Shown: positions 32,157-40,162 of the stretch, piece after piece | How the letters are laid out: every line of letters starts with the position of its first letter | Position numbering within the stretch: position 1 is the stretch's first letter | NCBI GenBank assembly: GCA_964412015.1 | Contig: CAYPMO010000013.1 | Location: forward strand, 1-64,000 | DNA from: SZUA-318 sp964412015 | GTDB lineage: Bacteria > Gemmatimonadota > Gemmatimonadetes > Longimicrobiales > Gaopeijiaceae | Direction of reading: 5' to 3' | DNA length: 64,000 nucleotides | Translations under genes and position numbers: made by a program | Notes under the pieces: generated by a model | Database searches by the model: none | What the model saw: the letters and a program-made list of their open reading frames with translations, nothing else | What the model was told of the DNA's origin: nothing

Positions 32157-34529
32157 ATGAACCACCCCAAGCCTACCCGCGCCGCCGGGACCGACTTCAT
32201 CCGCCAGATCGTGACGGCCCACCTGGAGCAGGGCCGGTACGCGAGGCCGGTCACACGCTTCCCACCCGAGCCCAACGGGTACCTCCACATCGGGCACGTC
32301 AAGTCCATGTGCCTCAACTTCGGGATCGCGCAGGAGTTCGGAGGCCGGTGCCACCTCCGCTTCGATGACACGAACCCGGAGACGGAGGAGATCGAGTACG
32401 TCGAGTCCATCCAGAACGACGTACGCTGGCTGGGCTTCAACTGGGGTGAGCACCTGTATTTCGCGTCCGACTACTTCGAGCGCATGTACGAGTGCGCCGA
32501 GATCCTCGTCAACAAAGGGCTCGCCTATGTGGACGACGCCTCCGAGGAGGAGATCAGCGCGAGCCGCGGCACGGTGATGCGCCCGGGAACGCCCACGGCG
32601 TGCCGATCGCGCACCGTGGAGGAGAACCTGGACCTGTTGCGTCGTATGCGGGCGGGAGAGTTTCCGGACGGCTCCAAGGTGCTGCGCGCGAAGATCGACC
32701 TGGCTTCGCCGAACATGATCATGCGGGACCCGGTGCTCTACCGGATCCGTCACGCGCACCACTACCGCAGGGGGGACACGTGGTGCTTGTATCCCCTCTA
32801 CGACTATGCGCACTGCCTCGAGGACGCGTTCGAGGACGTGACGCACTCGATCTGTACGCTGGAGTTCGAGAACAACCGCGAGATCTACGACTGGCTCCTG
32901 GACAACATCGGATTCGCCGAGCCGCGCACCCATCAGTACGAGTTCGCCCGGCTGGAACTCGAATACACGGTGCTGTCCAAGCGGAAGTTCATCCGCCTCG
33001 TGAAGGAGGGGCACGTGGCGGGCTGGGACGACCCGCGCATGCCGACCGTGGCGGGCCTGCGCCGCCGGGGTGTTCCCCCGCAGGCCCTCCGCTACTTCGC
33101 CGACATGATCGGGGTGGCCAAGGCCAACTCGCGCGTGGACATCGGCAAGCTCGAGCACGCGATCCGAGAGACGCTGAACCGGGTGGCGCCGCGCGTGATG
33201 GCCGTGCTCGAGCCCCTGAAGGTCGTGGTCACGAACTGGCCCGGGGACGAACCCGAGCTCTTGGACGCTCCCTACTATCCGCACGATGTGCCGCGCGAGG
33301 GCTCGCGGCGGGTCCCGTTCACGCGTGAGCTGTGGATCGAGCGAGCCGACTTCGCGGAGCATCCGCCCAGGGGATTCCGCCGTCTCGTACCCGGAGGATC
33401 CGTGCGGCTACGGTACGCGTACGTCATCCGCTGCGACGAGGTGGTGAAGGACGAGGCAGGCCGCGTCGTGGAACTCCAGTGCAGCTACGATCCGGCCACG
33501 CGTAGCGGCAGTGGGGTGGGGCCCAAGGGCATCGGCACGATCCACTGGGTGTCGGCCCACCACGCGCTGGACGCCGAGGTGCGGCTCTACGACCGGCTGT
33601 TCGACGTACCGGACCCGGACGACGTTCCGGAGGGTGGGGACTTCACCGACCATCTGAACCCCCGTTCGCTTCGGGTCGTCGCCGGCGCCAAGGTGGAGCC
33701 TTCGGTCGCGAAGGACGACCCGGCCACGCGCTACCAGTTCGAGCGCACCGGCTACTTCTGGCGTGACCCCGTGGACGGGGTGGGCAAGCGGCTGGTCTTC
33801 GATCGGATCATCACGCTGAAGGACACGTGGACCCGGAAGGGCACGACGGGCGCGACCGACGGGGGAACCGCGCGCGGCACCCCGAAGAAGATGGCGTCGG
33901 CGGGCGTAGGCGGAGGGACGGGCTCCCGGGTGGGGGACCATCGCAGGGTCAGCGAGGAGCGCGCCGGCAAGCGCCGAGCGGATGCCGTGCTGGCCGGGCG
34001 TATGGAGCGCTACGTGCGTGATCTCGGACTCTCCCAGGAGGACGCCGACGTGCTCACCGGCTCGCGCCCGTGGTCGGACGTCTTCGAGGAGGCGGTCGCG
34101 GTGCACGGCGACGCGGCGGACGTGGCCGCCTGGATCGTCAACGATCTCCGCGGGGCCCTCGGCGCGCGTGGACCGGGGGATCTTCCGTTCGGCGGCGAGG
34201 CGCTGGGCAGGCTGATGGGTCTGGTCGCGGCCGGGAAGGTGTCGAGGCGCGCGGCCAAGGACGTGCTGGCGGAGATGGTGGAGCGTGGGGGCGATCCCGA
34301 GGAGATCGTCGCGCGCCTCGGGCTGGAGCGCATCGTCGACCGGGGGACGCTCGACACGGCCGTGAGCGAGGCGCTCGCGCGCTGGCCCGAGAAGGTGGCC
34401 GAGTACCGCTCGGGGAGGATGAGCCTGATGGGGCTGTTCGTGGGGGAGGTCATGAAGGCGACGCGCGGCGCGGCCGATCCGAAGGCCGTGAAGGAACTGC
34501 TCGTGAAGAAGCTCGGAGGGGGGGCATGA
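32157..34529 (+). CDS. glnS: Glutaminyl-tRNA synthetase with YqeY-like C-terminal domain
   Basis: A 790-residue class I synthetase charging tRNA-Gln. HIGH lies at 44-47 (LHIGHVKS) and the KMSKS-type loop at VLSKRK (272-277). The anticodon-binding beta-barrels follow to about 560 (FWRDPVDG, VFDRIITLKDTW). After a linker, residues about 610-790 are a helical YqeY/GatB-tail-like domain (GRLMGLVAAGKVSRRAAKDVLAEMV, ALARWPEKVAEYRSG, LMGLFVGEVMKAT). E. coli GlnRS is about 550 residues and lacks this; Deinococcus GlnRS is known to carry such a tail, which aids tRNA-Gln recognition. It overlaps gltX by four bases. Confidence 0.96.
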   Translation: MNHPKPTRAAGTDFIRQIVTAHLEQGRYARPVTRFPPEPNGYLHIGHVKSMCLNFGIAQEFGGRCHLRFDDTNPETEEIEYVESIQNDVRWLGFNWGEHLYFASDYFERMYECAEILVNKGLAYVDDASEEEISASRGTVMRPGTPTACRSRTVEENLDLLRRMRAGEFPDGSKVLRAKIDLASPNMIMRDPVLYRIRHAHHYRRGDTWCLYPLYDYAHCLEDAFEDVTHSICTLEFENNREIYDWLLDNIGFAEPRTHQYEFARLELEYTVLSKRKFIRLVKEGHVAGWDDPRMPTVAGLRRRGVPPQALRYFADMIGVAKANSRVDIGKLEHAIRETLNRVAPRVMAVLEPLKVVVTNWPGDEPELLDAPYYPHDVPREGSRRVPFTRELWIERADFAEHPPRGFRRLVPGGSVRLRYAYVIRCDEVVKDEAGRVVELQCSYDPATRSGSGVGPKGIGTIHWVSAHHALDAEVRLYDRLFDVPDPDDVPEGGDFTDHLNPRSLRVVAGAKVEPSVAKDDPATRYQFERTGYFWRDPVDGVGKRLVFDRIITLKDTWTRKGTTGATDGGTARGTPKKMASAGVGGGTGSRVGDHRRVSEERAGKRRADAVLAGRMERYVRDLGLSQEDADVLTGSRPWSDVFEEAVAVHGDAADVAAWIVNDLRGALGARGPGDLPFGGEALGRLMGLVAAGKVSRRAAKDVLAEMVERGGDPEEIVARLGLERIVDRGTLDTAVSEALARWPEKVAEYRSGRMSLMGLFVGEVMKATRGAADPKAVKELLVKKLGGGA

Positions 34530-35977
34530 CGCTCCGCGTGCGCTTCGCGCCGTCCCCCACGGGGTACCTCCATGTGGGTGGCGCGAGGACCGCGCTCTTC
34601 AACTGGCTCCTGGCGCGAAAGGAGGGAGGCGTCTTCGTCCTGCGCATCGAGGACACCGACCAGGAGCGGAACCGCGAGGAGCACACCGAGGCGATCCTGC
34701 ACGGGCTCACATGGCTCGGGCTGGACTGGGACGAGGGGCCGCACTTCCAGAGCGAGGGTGTGGCTCGCCACGGGGGAGAAGCGCTTCGGTTGCTGGCCGA
34801 GGGAAAGGCGTACCGCGACTTCTCCGATCCCGGGAGCGTGAAGGCCGAGGCGGAGGCGCGGGGCGTGCATCCCAGCCGCGTGGCCCGGGAACGGGCCGAT
34901 GCCATGGGTCGGGACGAGGCGGAGGAGAGGGCCGCCGCCGGAGAGCCGTTCGCGATCCGGTTCCGTGTCCCCGAGGGGGAGACGTGCTTCACCGATCTCG
35001 TCCACGGCGAGATGCGCTTCGCGAACGCCGACATCGACGACCTGGTGATCCTGCGGAGCGACGGCACGCCCGTGTACAACCTGGCCGTCGTCTCGGACGA
35101 TCACTCCATGGGCATCACCCACGTCATCCGCGGCGATGATCACCTCTCGAACACGCCGAAGCAGGCCCTGCTGTATCGGGCTCTCGCGTATGCCGAGCCG
35201 ACCTTCGGTCACGTGCCGCTCATCCTGGGCATGGACGGCAAGCGCCTCTCGAAGAGGCACGGGGCCACCGCCGTGGGAGACTACGAGGCGAAAGGGATCC
35301 TGCCCGAGGCGATGGTGAACTTCCTCGCCCTGCTCGGATGGAACCCGGGCGACGAGCGCGAGGTGATGGGGCGCGACGAGCTGATCGAGGCCTTCTCATC
35401 CGAGCGCATCCTCAAGAAGAGCTCCGTGTTCGACCTGGCGAAGCTCTCCTGGCTCAATGGGCGTCACCTGGCCGTGGCCGACACGACGCGCCTTCTCGCG
35501 ATGCTGCGGAGCCGCCTCGTTCCCCGGGAACCGGCGGCGGCGGAGCGCCTTCAGGACGACGCCTGGGCCGGCCGGCTCGTGGATCTGCTCAAAGTCCGGG
35601 CGAGAACCGTGGACGAGGTCGTGCAGCAGGCGCTCCCGTTCGTCGAGGACGAAGTGCGCTACGACGAAGACGCGGTGGCCAGGCACTGGGAGAGGAACCC
35701 GGCCGAGGCCCGGGCGCGTCTCGAAGAGCTTGCGGATACGATGCGCACCGTCGGGGGGTGGGACGAGCGGACACTGGAGCGAGAGGTGCGGAACCTGGCC
35801 CAGCGGCTGGGTGTGGGCGCCGGCAAGCTCATCCACCCGCTCCGGGTCGCGCTCACCGGCCAGAGCGCGAGCCCGGGGATCTTCGAGGTGCTGGTGCTCC
35901 TGGGGAGGGAGCGGTCCCTGGAGCGTGTCAACGCGGCCCTGATGCGCGTGCGAGCCCTGGACGAGACTCTTTCTTGA
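34526..35977 (+). CDS. gltX: Glutamyl-tRNA synthetase
   Basis: A 483-residue class I synthetase charging tRNA-Glu. It starts MTLRVRFAPSPTGYLHVGG (HIGH-type motif HVGG) and has the KRLSKRHG loop (KMSKS type) near 248-255. The C-terminal helical anticodon-binding cage (LAQRLGVGAGKLIHPLRVALTGQSASPGIFEVL) is intact. Start and glnS stop overlap (ATGA), so both synthetases are made together. With a GlnRS present this GluRS need not misacylate tRNA-Gln; whether it is discriminating cannot be read. Its stop codon overlaps the -35 of the downstream lexA-like promoter. Confidence 0.96.
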   Translation: MTLRVRFAPSPTGYLHVGGARTALFNWLLARKEGGVFVLRIEDTDQERNREEHTEAILHGLTWLGLDWDEGPHFQSEGVARHGGEALRLLAEGKAYRDFSDPGSVKAEAEARGVHPSRVARERADAMGRDEAEERAAAGEPFAIRFRVPEGETCFTDLVHGEMRFANADIDDLVILRSDGTPVYNLAVVSDDHSMGITHVIRGDDHLSNTPKQALLYRALAYAEPTFGHVPLILGMDGKRLSKRHGATAVGDYEAKGILPEAMVNFLALLGWNPGDEREVMGRDELIEAFSSERILKKSSVFDLAKLSWLNGRHLAVADTTRLLAMLRSRLVPREPAAAERLQDDAWAGRLVDLLKVRARTVDEVVQQALPFVEDEVRYDEDAVARHWERNPAEARARLEELADTMRTVGGWDERTLEREVRNLAQRLGVGAGKLIHPLRVALTGQSASPGIFEVLVLLGRERSLERVNAALMRVRALDETLS

Positions 35978-36003
35978 CACTGATTCGACGCGCACATTAG
36001 GAT
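35974..36003 (+). promoter_or_regulatory. Candidate promoter of the lexA-like gene
   Basis: A perfect TTGACA (35974-35979), overlapping the gltX stop, is followed after 18 bp by TAGGAT (35998-36003). The predicted start is near 36010, so the lexA-like ATG at 36018 would have a leader of only about eight bases. A palindrome covers the -10. Confidence 0.6.
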
Positions 36004-36007
36004 GTGC
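35992..36007 (+). promoter_or_regulatory. Palindromic operator candidate over the lexA-like promoter
   Basis: GCACAT (35992-35997) and ATGTGC (36002-36007) form perfect 6-bp arms around a TAGG spacer and overlap the -10. The position suits autorepression by the product of the next gene. The sequence is unlike the E. coli LexA box CTGT-N8-ACAG. Confidence 0.5.
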
Positions 36008-36017
36008 CGTCCGCCAC

Positions 36018-36740
36018 ATGTTTCCTGAGGCGAGCCGCTTGCCACGCTCCGAGCCCATATCCGTGCGGGACACCTCGACCCCTCCGGGTCGGCGTGTGCA
36101 GGACACCGGCGCCAAAGCGCTGACCGAGATCGAGAGCAAGATCCTGGACTTCATGGTCCAGTATCTGCGCGCGAACACGTATCAGCCCTCGATCCGGGAA
36201 ATCGGTGAGCGGTTCGGCATCAAGAGCACGAAGACCGTGTCGGAGCACCTCCAGGCCCTCGCCGACAAGGGGTACCTGGAGCGCGACCCGTCGCGCTCCA
36301 GGGGCGTGAGGATCCTCGGGATGGATCTCGCGACGCCCACGGTCTCGATCCCTTGCTACCACGACCTGCCGCGGGGGCGGAGCGACCAGGCGGAGGCGTA
36401 CCTCTCGATCGACCGCCGCCTGGGCGGCGAGAAGGGAGGGTTCTTCCTGCGGGCGAGCTCTCCGGACCTGGCCGTGCTGGGGATCCAGGAAGGTGATTAC
36501 GTGCTCGTGGAGCCCGCCGCGCTGAACGATCTGGAGGACGGCGCCATCGTCGTCGCCCAGATCGGGACGGGATCCTGGTTCCACCGGCTCAGGCACAACG
36601 GATCCGGAATCCGGCTGGAGTCGCTTCGGGCGGGGGGCGAGAAGACCGTGATCGAGGAAGCCGGTCGACTGAACCTCGTGGGGCGCGTCACCGCCTTCTA
36701 TCGGCGCATGGACGGCGCGCTGAACCTCACGCATCACTGA
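36018..36740 (+). CDS. LexA-like repressor lacking the Ser-Lys protease dyad
   Basis: A 240-residue protein with LexA architecture. The winged helix (about 34-100) matches well: LTEIESKILDFM, PSIREIGERFGI, VSEHLQALADKGYLERD. The C-terminal half (about 105-235) aligns with the LexA/S24 domain, ending GIQEGDYVLVEP, DGAIVVAQI and LNLVGRVTAFYRR. The alignment needs no gap at the catalytic site: the GDSM stretch reads SPDL, so the Ser becomes D150, and the catalytic Lys (VKR) becomes H189 in FHR. No Ala-Gly cleavage site is seen. It should bind DNA as a dimer but not self-cleave on DNA damage. The start is uncertain; GTGs at codons 16 and 27 are alternatives. Confidence 0.85.
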   Translation: MFPEASRLPRSEPISVRDTSTPPGRRVQDTGAKALTEIESKILDFMVQYLRANTYQPSIREIGERFGIKSTKTVSEHLQALADKGYLERDPSRSRGVRILGMDLATPTVSIPCYHDLPRGRSDQAEAYLSIDRRLGGEKGGFFLRASSPDLAVLGIQEGDYVLVEPAALNDLEDGAIVVAQIGTGSWFHRLRHNGSGIRLESLRAGGEKTVIEEAGRLNLVGRVTAFYRRMDGALNLTHH

Positions 36741-36750
36741 TCCGCCACCC

Positions 36751-37245
36751 ATGACCGGCCCCGGGGCCCCTCGCGTCGTCCTGAGCCCTGCGGAGCCTCT
36801 CGACACGTTGTGGATGGCGCGTGCCCTGGAGTTGGCCAGGGCGGCGTGGTGCCGGGGCGAGGTTCCCATCGGGGCCGTCCTGGTGCGCGAGGGCAGGCTG
36901 GTCGCGGAAGGGCACAACCGGACGCTCACGGACTCCGATCCCACCGCGCACGCCGAGGTGGTGACGTTGCGGGCCGCGGCTGCGGGACAGGGCGATTTCC
37001 GGCTGGAGGAGTGCACGCTCTACGTGACCGTGGAGCCGTGCGCGATGTGCTGCGGGGCGATCGTTCTCGGTCGTGTTCCGCGCGTCGTGTACGGCGCCAG
37101 CGACCCGAAGTCCGGCATGGCCGGATCGCTCGGCAACCTGCTCCAGGACCCGCGCCTCAACCACCGGTGCGCGGTGACTCGGGGCGTCCTCGCCGAGGCG
37201 GCCGGAGACCTGCTGCGGGCGTTCTTCCGCGAGCGCCGCCCTTGA
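36751..37245 (+). CDS. tadA: tRNA adenosine(34) deaminase TadA
   Basis: A 164-residue zinc deaminase converting A34 to inosine in tRNA-Arg(ACG). The catalytic motif HAE is at 67-69 and the zinc site PCAMC at 96-100. The C-terminal pattern DPKSGMAGSLGNLL, LNHRCAVTRGVL, LRAFFRERR is diagnostic of TadA rather than cytidine or guanine deaminases. The usual tRNA-dependent GAVLVREG and HNRT segments are present. It follows the lexA-like gene by 10 bases and its stop overlaps the next TTG start. Confidence 0.95.
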   Translation: MTGPGAPRVVLSPAEPLDTLWMARALELARAAWCRGEVPIGAVLVREGRLVAEGHNRTLTDSDPTAHAEVVTLRAAAAGQGDFRLEECTLYVTVEPCAMCCGAIVLGRVPRVVYGASDPKSGMAGSLGNLLQDPRLNHRCAVTRGVLAEAAGDLLRAFFRERRP

Positions 37246-38570
37246 GGAGGCGAGCCTGGGTCCTGGCCACGGTCGCGCTCGCTGGAGCGTGCACGCTGGC
37301 CGGCCGGGGTCCGGGTCGACTCCCACCGGAACCCACGGCCGCGCGGCCGGGGGAGGCGGTAGGTGGGCGCCCCGGGGGAGTCCAGCGCGTCGGAAGGGAG
37401 GCGGGCCCCACGCGGCGCTTCGACGAGGTGCGCGGCCTCTGGGTCGTGCGGACGACGCTCGCGGCACGGGAGACCGTGCGGGCCATGGTCCGGGACGCCG
37501 ACGAAGCCGGGTTCAACACGCTCGTGGTGCAGGTGCGGGGCAGGGGGGACGCCTACTACGCGTCGCGCTGGGAGCCGAGGGCCGAGCAGCTCACGGACGA
37601 GGGCTTCGACCCGCTCGCGCTGACCATCGAGGAGGCGCACGAGCGCGGGCTCGCCGTGCATGCGTGGGTGAATACGCACCTGGTGTGGGGCGGCTCCCTC
37701 CTTCCGACGGCGCCGGACCACCTGGTCAACCAGCGGCCGGACTGGCTCGCGGTGCCTCGGGCGCTCGCGCGCGAGCTCTGGGATGTGGATCCCTTCGATC
37801 CGCGGTGGACCGAGGCGCTCCAGCGCTATGCCCGGGAGCATCCGGAGACGGTCGAAGGGATCTACTCGAGCCCGTCCAATCCGGCGGTGCAGGAGCGGAT
37901 CTACGACGTATGGATGGACCTGGCGGAGCGTTACGAGGTCGACGGCATCCACTTCGACTACGTGCGCTTTCCTTCCGACGACTTCGACTACTCCAGGGGT
38001 GCCCTGGACCGGTTTCGGAGCTGGGTGGCCTTCCGGCTCTCCCCGCAGCGGCTCCGGCAGCTCGACGAAGCCCATCGAAGCGACCCGTTCGCGTTCGCGG
38101 ACGCGCTGCCGGGCCCCTGGGACGAGTTCCGGAGGGAGCAGATCACGAGGCTGGTCGAGCGCATCTACCACGGCGTGAAAGCACGCCAGCCGGACATCTT
38201 GGTGTCGGCCGCGGTGTTCTCGAGCGTGGAGGACGCGTACGGGATCCGCTTCCAGGATTGGCGCAGATGGCTGGACGAGGGCATCCTCGACGTCGTCGTG
38301 CCGATGGCCTACACGCCCGACGACGAGCTCTTCGCCAGGCAGATCCGGGAGGCCGCGGTGTCCGCGGGGCGGCGGGACCGAGTCTGGGCGGGCATCGGGG
38401 CGTACAGCAACGGCCTGAGCGGCACTCTGGCCAAGATCGATCTGGCCCGCCGGGAGGGGGTCGGTGGCTTGATGCTCTTCTCCTACGATTGGGCGGTCTC
38501 GGAGGGCTCTCCGCCCGGGGCCGTTCCGTTCCTGGAACAGGTGGCGCGGCTGCGCTTCGGAGGTCGTTGA
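37242..38570 (+). CDS. GHL10/DUF187-type glycoside-hydrolase-like protein, exported
   Basis: A protein of about 442 residues with a TIM-barrel fold of the GHL10 (DUF187) family. Diagnostic segments are EVRGLWVVRTTL, AGFNTLVVQVRGRGDAYY, HAWVNTHLVWG, DGIHFDYVRFPSDDFDYS and MAYTPDDE. The N-terminus (RRRAWVLATVALAGACTL) is a signal with a poor lipobox, so it may be a lipoprotein. Start taken as TTG in a TTGA overlap with the tadA stop; the ribosome-binding-like GAGGAGG lies just inside the frame, so a CTG further in (37263) is also possible. Probably acts on cell-wall or extracellular glycans; substrate unknown. Confidence 0.82.
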   Translation: MRRRAWVLATVALAGACTLAGRGPGRLPPEPTAARPGEAVGGRPGGVQRVGREAGPTRRFDEVRGLWVVRTTLAARETVRAMVRDADEAGFNTLVVQVRGRGDAYYASRWEPRAEQLTDEGFDPLALTIEEAHERGLAVHAWVNTHLVWGGSLLPTAPDHLVNQRPDWLAVPRALARELWDVDPFDPRWTEALQRYAREHPETVEGIYSSPSNPAVQERIYDVWMDLAERYEVDGIHFDYVRFPSDDFDYSRGALDRFRSWVAFRLSPQRLRQLDEAHRSDPFAFADALPGPWDEFRREQITRLVERIYHGVKARQPDILVSAAVFSSVEDAYGIRFQDWRRWLDEGILDVVVPMAYTPDDELFARQIREAAVSAGRRDRVWAGIGAYSNGLSGTLAKIDLARREGVGGLMLFSYDWAVSEGSPPGAVPFLEQVARLRFGGR

Positions 38571-38595
38571 CCCCTTTCCGGGCCCTCGCTACGTT
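38567..38595 (+). promoter_or_regulatory. Candidate promoter of the pyrRBC operon
   Basis: TTGACC (38567-38572, overlapping the upstream stop) is followed after 17 bp by TACGTT (38590-38595). The predicted start is near 38602, giving a leader of about 32 bases before pyrR. It is one of the clearest promoters in the window. Confidence 0.6.
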
Positions 38596-38626
38596 CGGGC
38601 CGCCAGCGAACGCTCCCTCCGGGAAG
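38574..38626 (+). promoter_or_regulatory. Nested inverted repeats in front of pyrR
   Basis: An outer stem pairs CTTTCCGG (38574-38581) with CCGGGAAG (38619-38626), eight pairs with one G-U; an inner stem pairs CGTTCG (38592-38597) with CGAACG (38607-38612). The outer right arm contains GGGAAG, the likely pyrR ribosome-binding site. If transcription started upstream of 38574 this could mask it; with the promoter at 38567-38595 only the right part is in the RNA and the repeats would be DNA sites. Confidence 0.35.
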
Positions 38627-38633
38627 CCCCGAC

Positions 38634-39194
38634 ATGAGCGCCGAACGCATCCCCGTCATGGACGACACCGCGGTCCGCAGGGCCGTCGCGCGTATGGCGA
38701 GGGAGATCATCGAGAAAAGCGGCGGAACCGAGGGCCTCGCGGTCATGGGGATCCACCGCCGCGGCATCCAGATCGCGGAGCTGCTACGCCAGGAGATCCG
38801 GGCCGCGGAGGGCGTGGAGGTCCCGGCGGGGTCCATCGATATCACGCTCTACCGTGACGACCTCGAGGAGATCGGTCCCCGGCCGATCATCGGGGGCTCC
38901 GAGCTTCCCAGCTCGGGGATCGACGAGAAGACGATCGTGCTCGTGGACGACGTCCAGCACACCGGGCGCACCGCGCGCGCGGCGATCAACGAGCTGATGG
39001 ACTGGGGGCGGCCGGACCGGATCCTCCTGTGCGTGCTGGTGGACCGGGGCGGAAGGGAGCTCCCCATCCAACCCGACGTGGTCGGGCGGCAGGTGGACGT
39101 CCTGGAGGACCATCAGAGCGTCGAGGTGCTCGTTCCGGAAGTGGACGGTCGCCTCGGCGTGGACCTCGTCATCAGCCATCCGGAGGCCGTGTGA
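38634..39194 (+). CDS. pyrR: PyrR: pyrimidine operon regulator / uracil phosphoribosyltransferase
   Basis: A 186-residue phosphoribosyltransferase of the PyrR family. The PRPP-binding motif is VLVDDVQHTGRTARAA, and the family-specific GRPDRILLCVLVDRGGRELPIQPDVVG follows. PyrR binds UMP/UTP and pyr leader RNA to lower expression, and it has weak uracil phosphoribosyltransferase activity. It is first in an operon with pyrB and pyrC, a common arrangement, with GTGA coupling to pyrB. Regulation in this organism (RNA attenuation, translation block or neither) is not known. Confidence 0.95.
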   Translation: MSAERIPVMDDTAVRRAVARMAREIIEKSGGTEGLAVMGIHRRGIQIAELLRQEIRAAEGVEVPAGSIDITLYRDDLEEIGPRPIIGGSELPSSGIDEKTIVLVDDVQHTGRTARAAINELMDWGRPDRILLCVLVDRGGRELPIQPDVVGRQVDVLEDHQSVEVLVPEVDGRLGVDLVISHPEAV

Positions 39195-40162
39195 ACCAGG
39201 CGGCGTCGGCCCTCGGCAAGGACCTCGTCGGCCTCGAGCCCCTCTCGCGCGAACAGATCGTCGCCATCCTCGATACCGCGGAGCCCTTCAAGGAGATCTC
39301 GGAGCGGAGGATCAAGAAGGTCCCCGTCCTGCGCGGGAAGACCATCGTCAACCTGTTCTTCGAGGCCTCGACGCGCACGCGCGTGTCGTTCGAGTTCGCG
39401 GAGAAGAGGCTCTCGGCCGACACCGTGAACATCGCCGCGGCCCAGTCGTCGGTATCCAAGGGAGAGACGCTGGTGGACACCGCGAGGAACCTGGAGGCGA
39501 TGCGCATCGACATGGTCGTCATGCGCCACAACTCTTCGGGCGCCGCCCGTTTCCTCGCCGACCGCATTCCCTCGAACGTCGTGAACGCGGGCGACGGCTC
39601 GCACGAGCACCCGACGCAGGGACTGCTCGACCTGCTCACGATCCGGGACCACATGGGGTGCATCGAGGGCCTCAAGGTCTGCATCGTGGGCGACGTGCTC
39701 CACTCGAGGGTGGCTCGCTCCAACATCTTTGGGCTCCTGAAGCTCGGTGCGCAGGTGGCGGTGTGCGGCCCGCCCACGTTGGTTCCGCAGGGCTTCCGGT
39801 CGCTCGGCGTCGAGGTGCTGACGCGGGTCGAGGACGCCATCCAGTGGGCGGACGTCCTCAACATCCTTCGCCTCCAGCTCGAGCGCATGGAGGCGGGCTA
39901 CGTGCCCTCGCTCCGGGAATACAACCGGATCTGGGGCGTCACGAACGCACGGCTCGCGGAGGCGCCCAAGGACCTGCTCATCCTGCATCCCGGTCCGATG
40001 AACCGGGGTGTGGAGATCGACTCCGACGTAGCCGACGGTCCCCACTCGGTGATCCTCAACCAGGTCACGAACGGGGTCGCCGTGCGCATGGCGGTCCTCT
40101 ACCTGCTGGCGGGCGGCCAGCCCGAGAAGGCCGAGGCGGCCAAGGAGGAACGCGAGGCATGA
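39191..40162 (+). CDS. pyrB: Aspartate carbamoyltransferase catalytic subunit
   Basis: A 323-residue enzyme joining carbamoyl phosphate and aspartate in pyrimidine synthesis. The carbamoyl-phosphate site STRTRVSFEFA, HPTQGLLDLLTIRD, the aspartate-binding region LRLQLERM and HPGPMNRG are all present. The start is GTG in a GTGA overlap with the pyrR stop; the frame continues upstream only inside pyrR. No pyrI regulatory subunit is adjacent. Its stop overlaps pyrC by four bases (ATGA). Confidence 0.96.
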   Translation: MNQAASALGKDLVGLEPLSREQIVAILDTAEPFKEISERRIKKVPVLRGKTIVNLFFEASTRTRVSFEFAEKRLSADTVNIAAAQSSVSKGETLVDTARNLEAMRIDMVVMRHNSSGAARFLADRIPSNVVNAGDGSHEHPTQGLLDLLTIRDHMGCIEGLKVCIVGDVLHSRVARSNIFGLLKLGAQVAVCGPPTLVPQGFRSLGVEVLTRVEDAIQWADVLNILRLQLERMEAGYVPSLREYNRIWGVTNARLAEAPKDLLILHPGPMNRGVEIDSDVADGPHSVILNQVTNGVAVRMAVLYLLAGGQPEKAEAAKEEREA

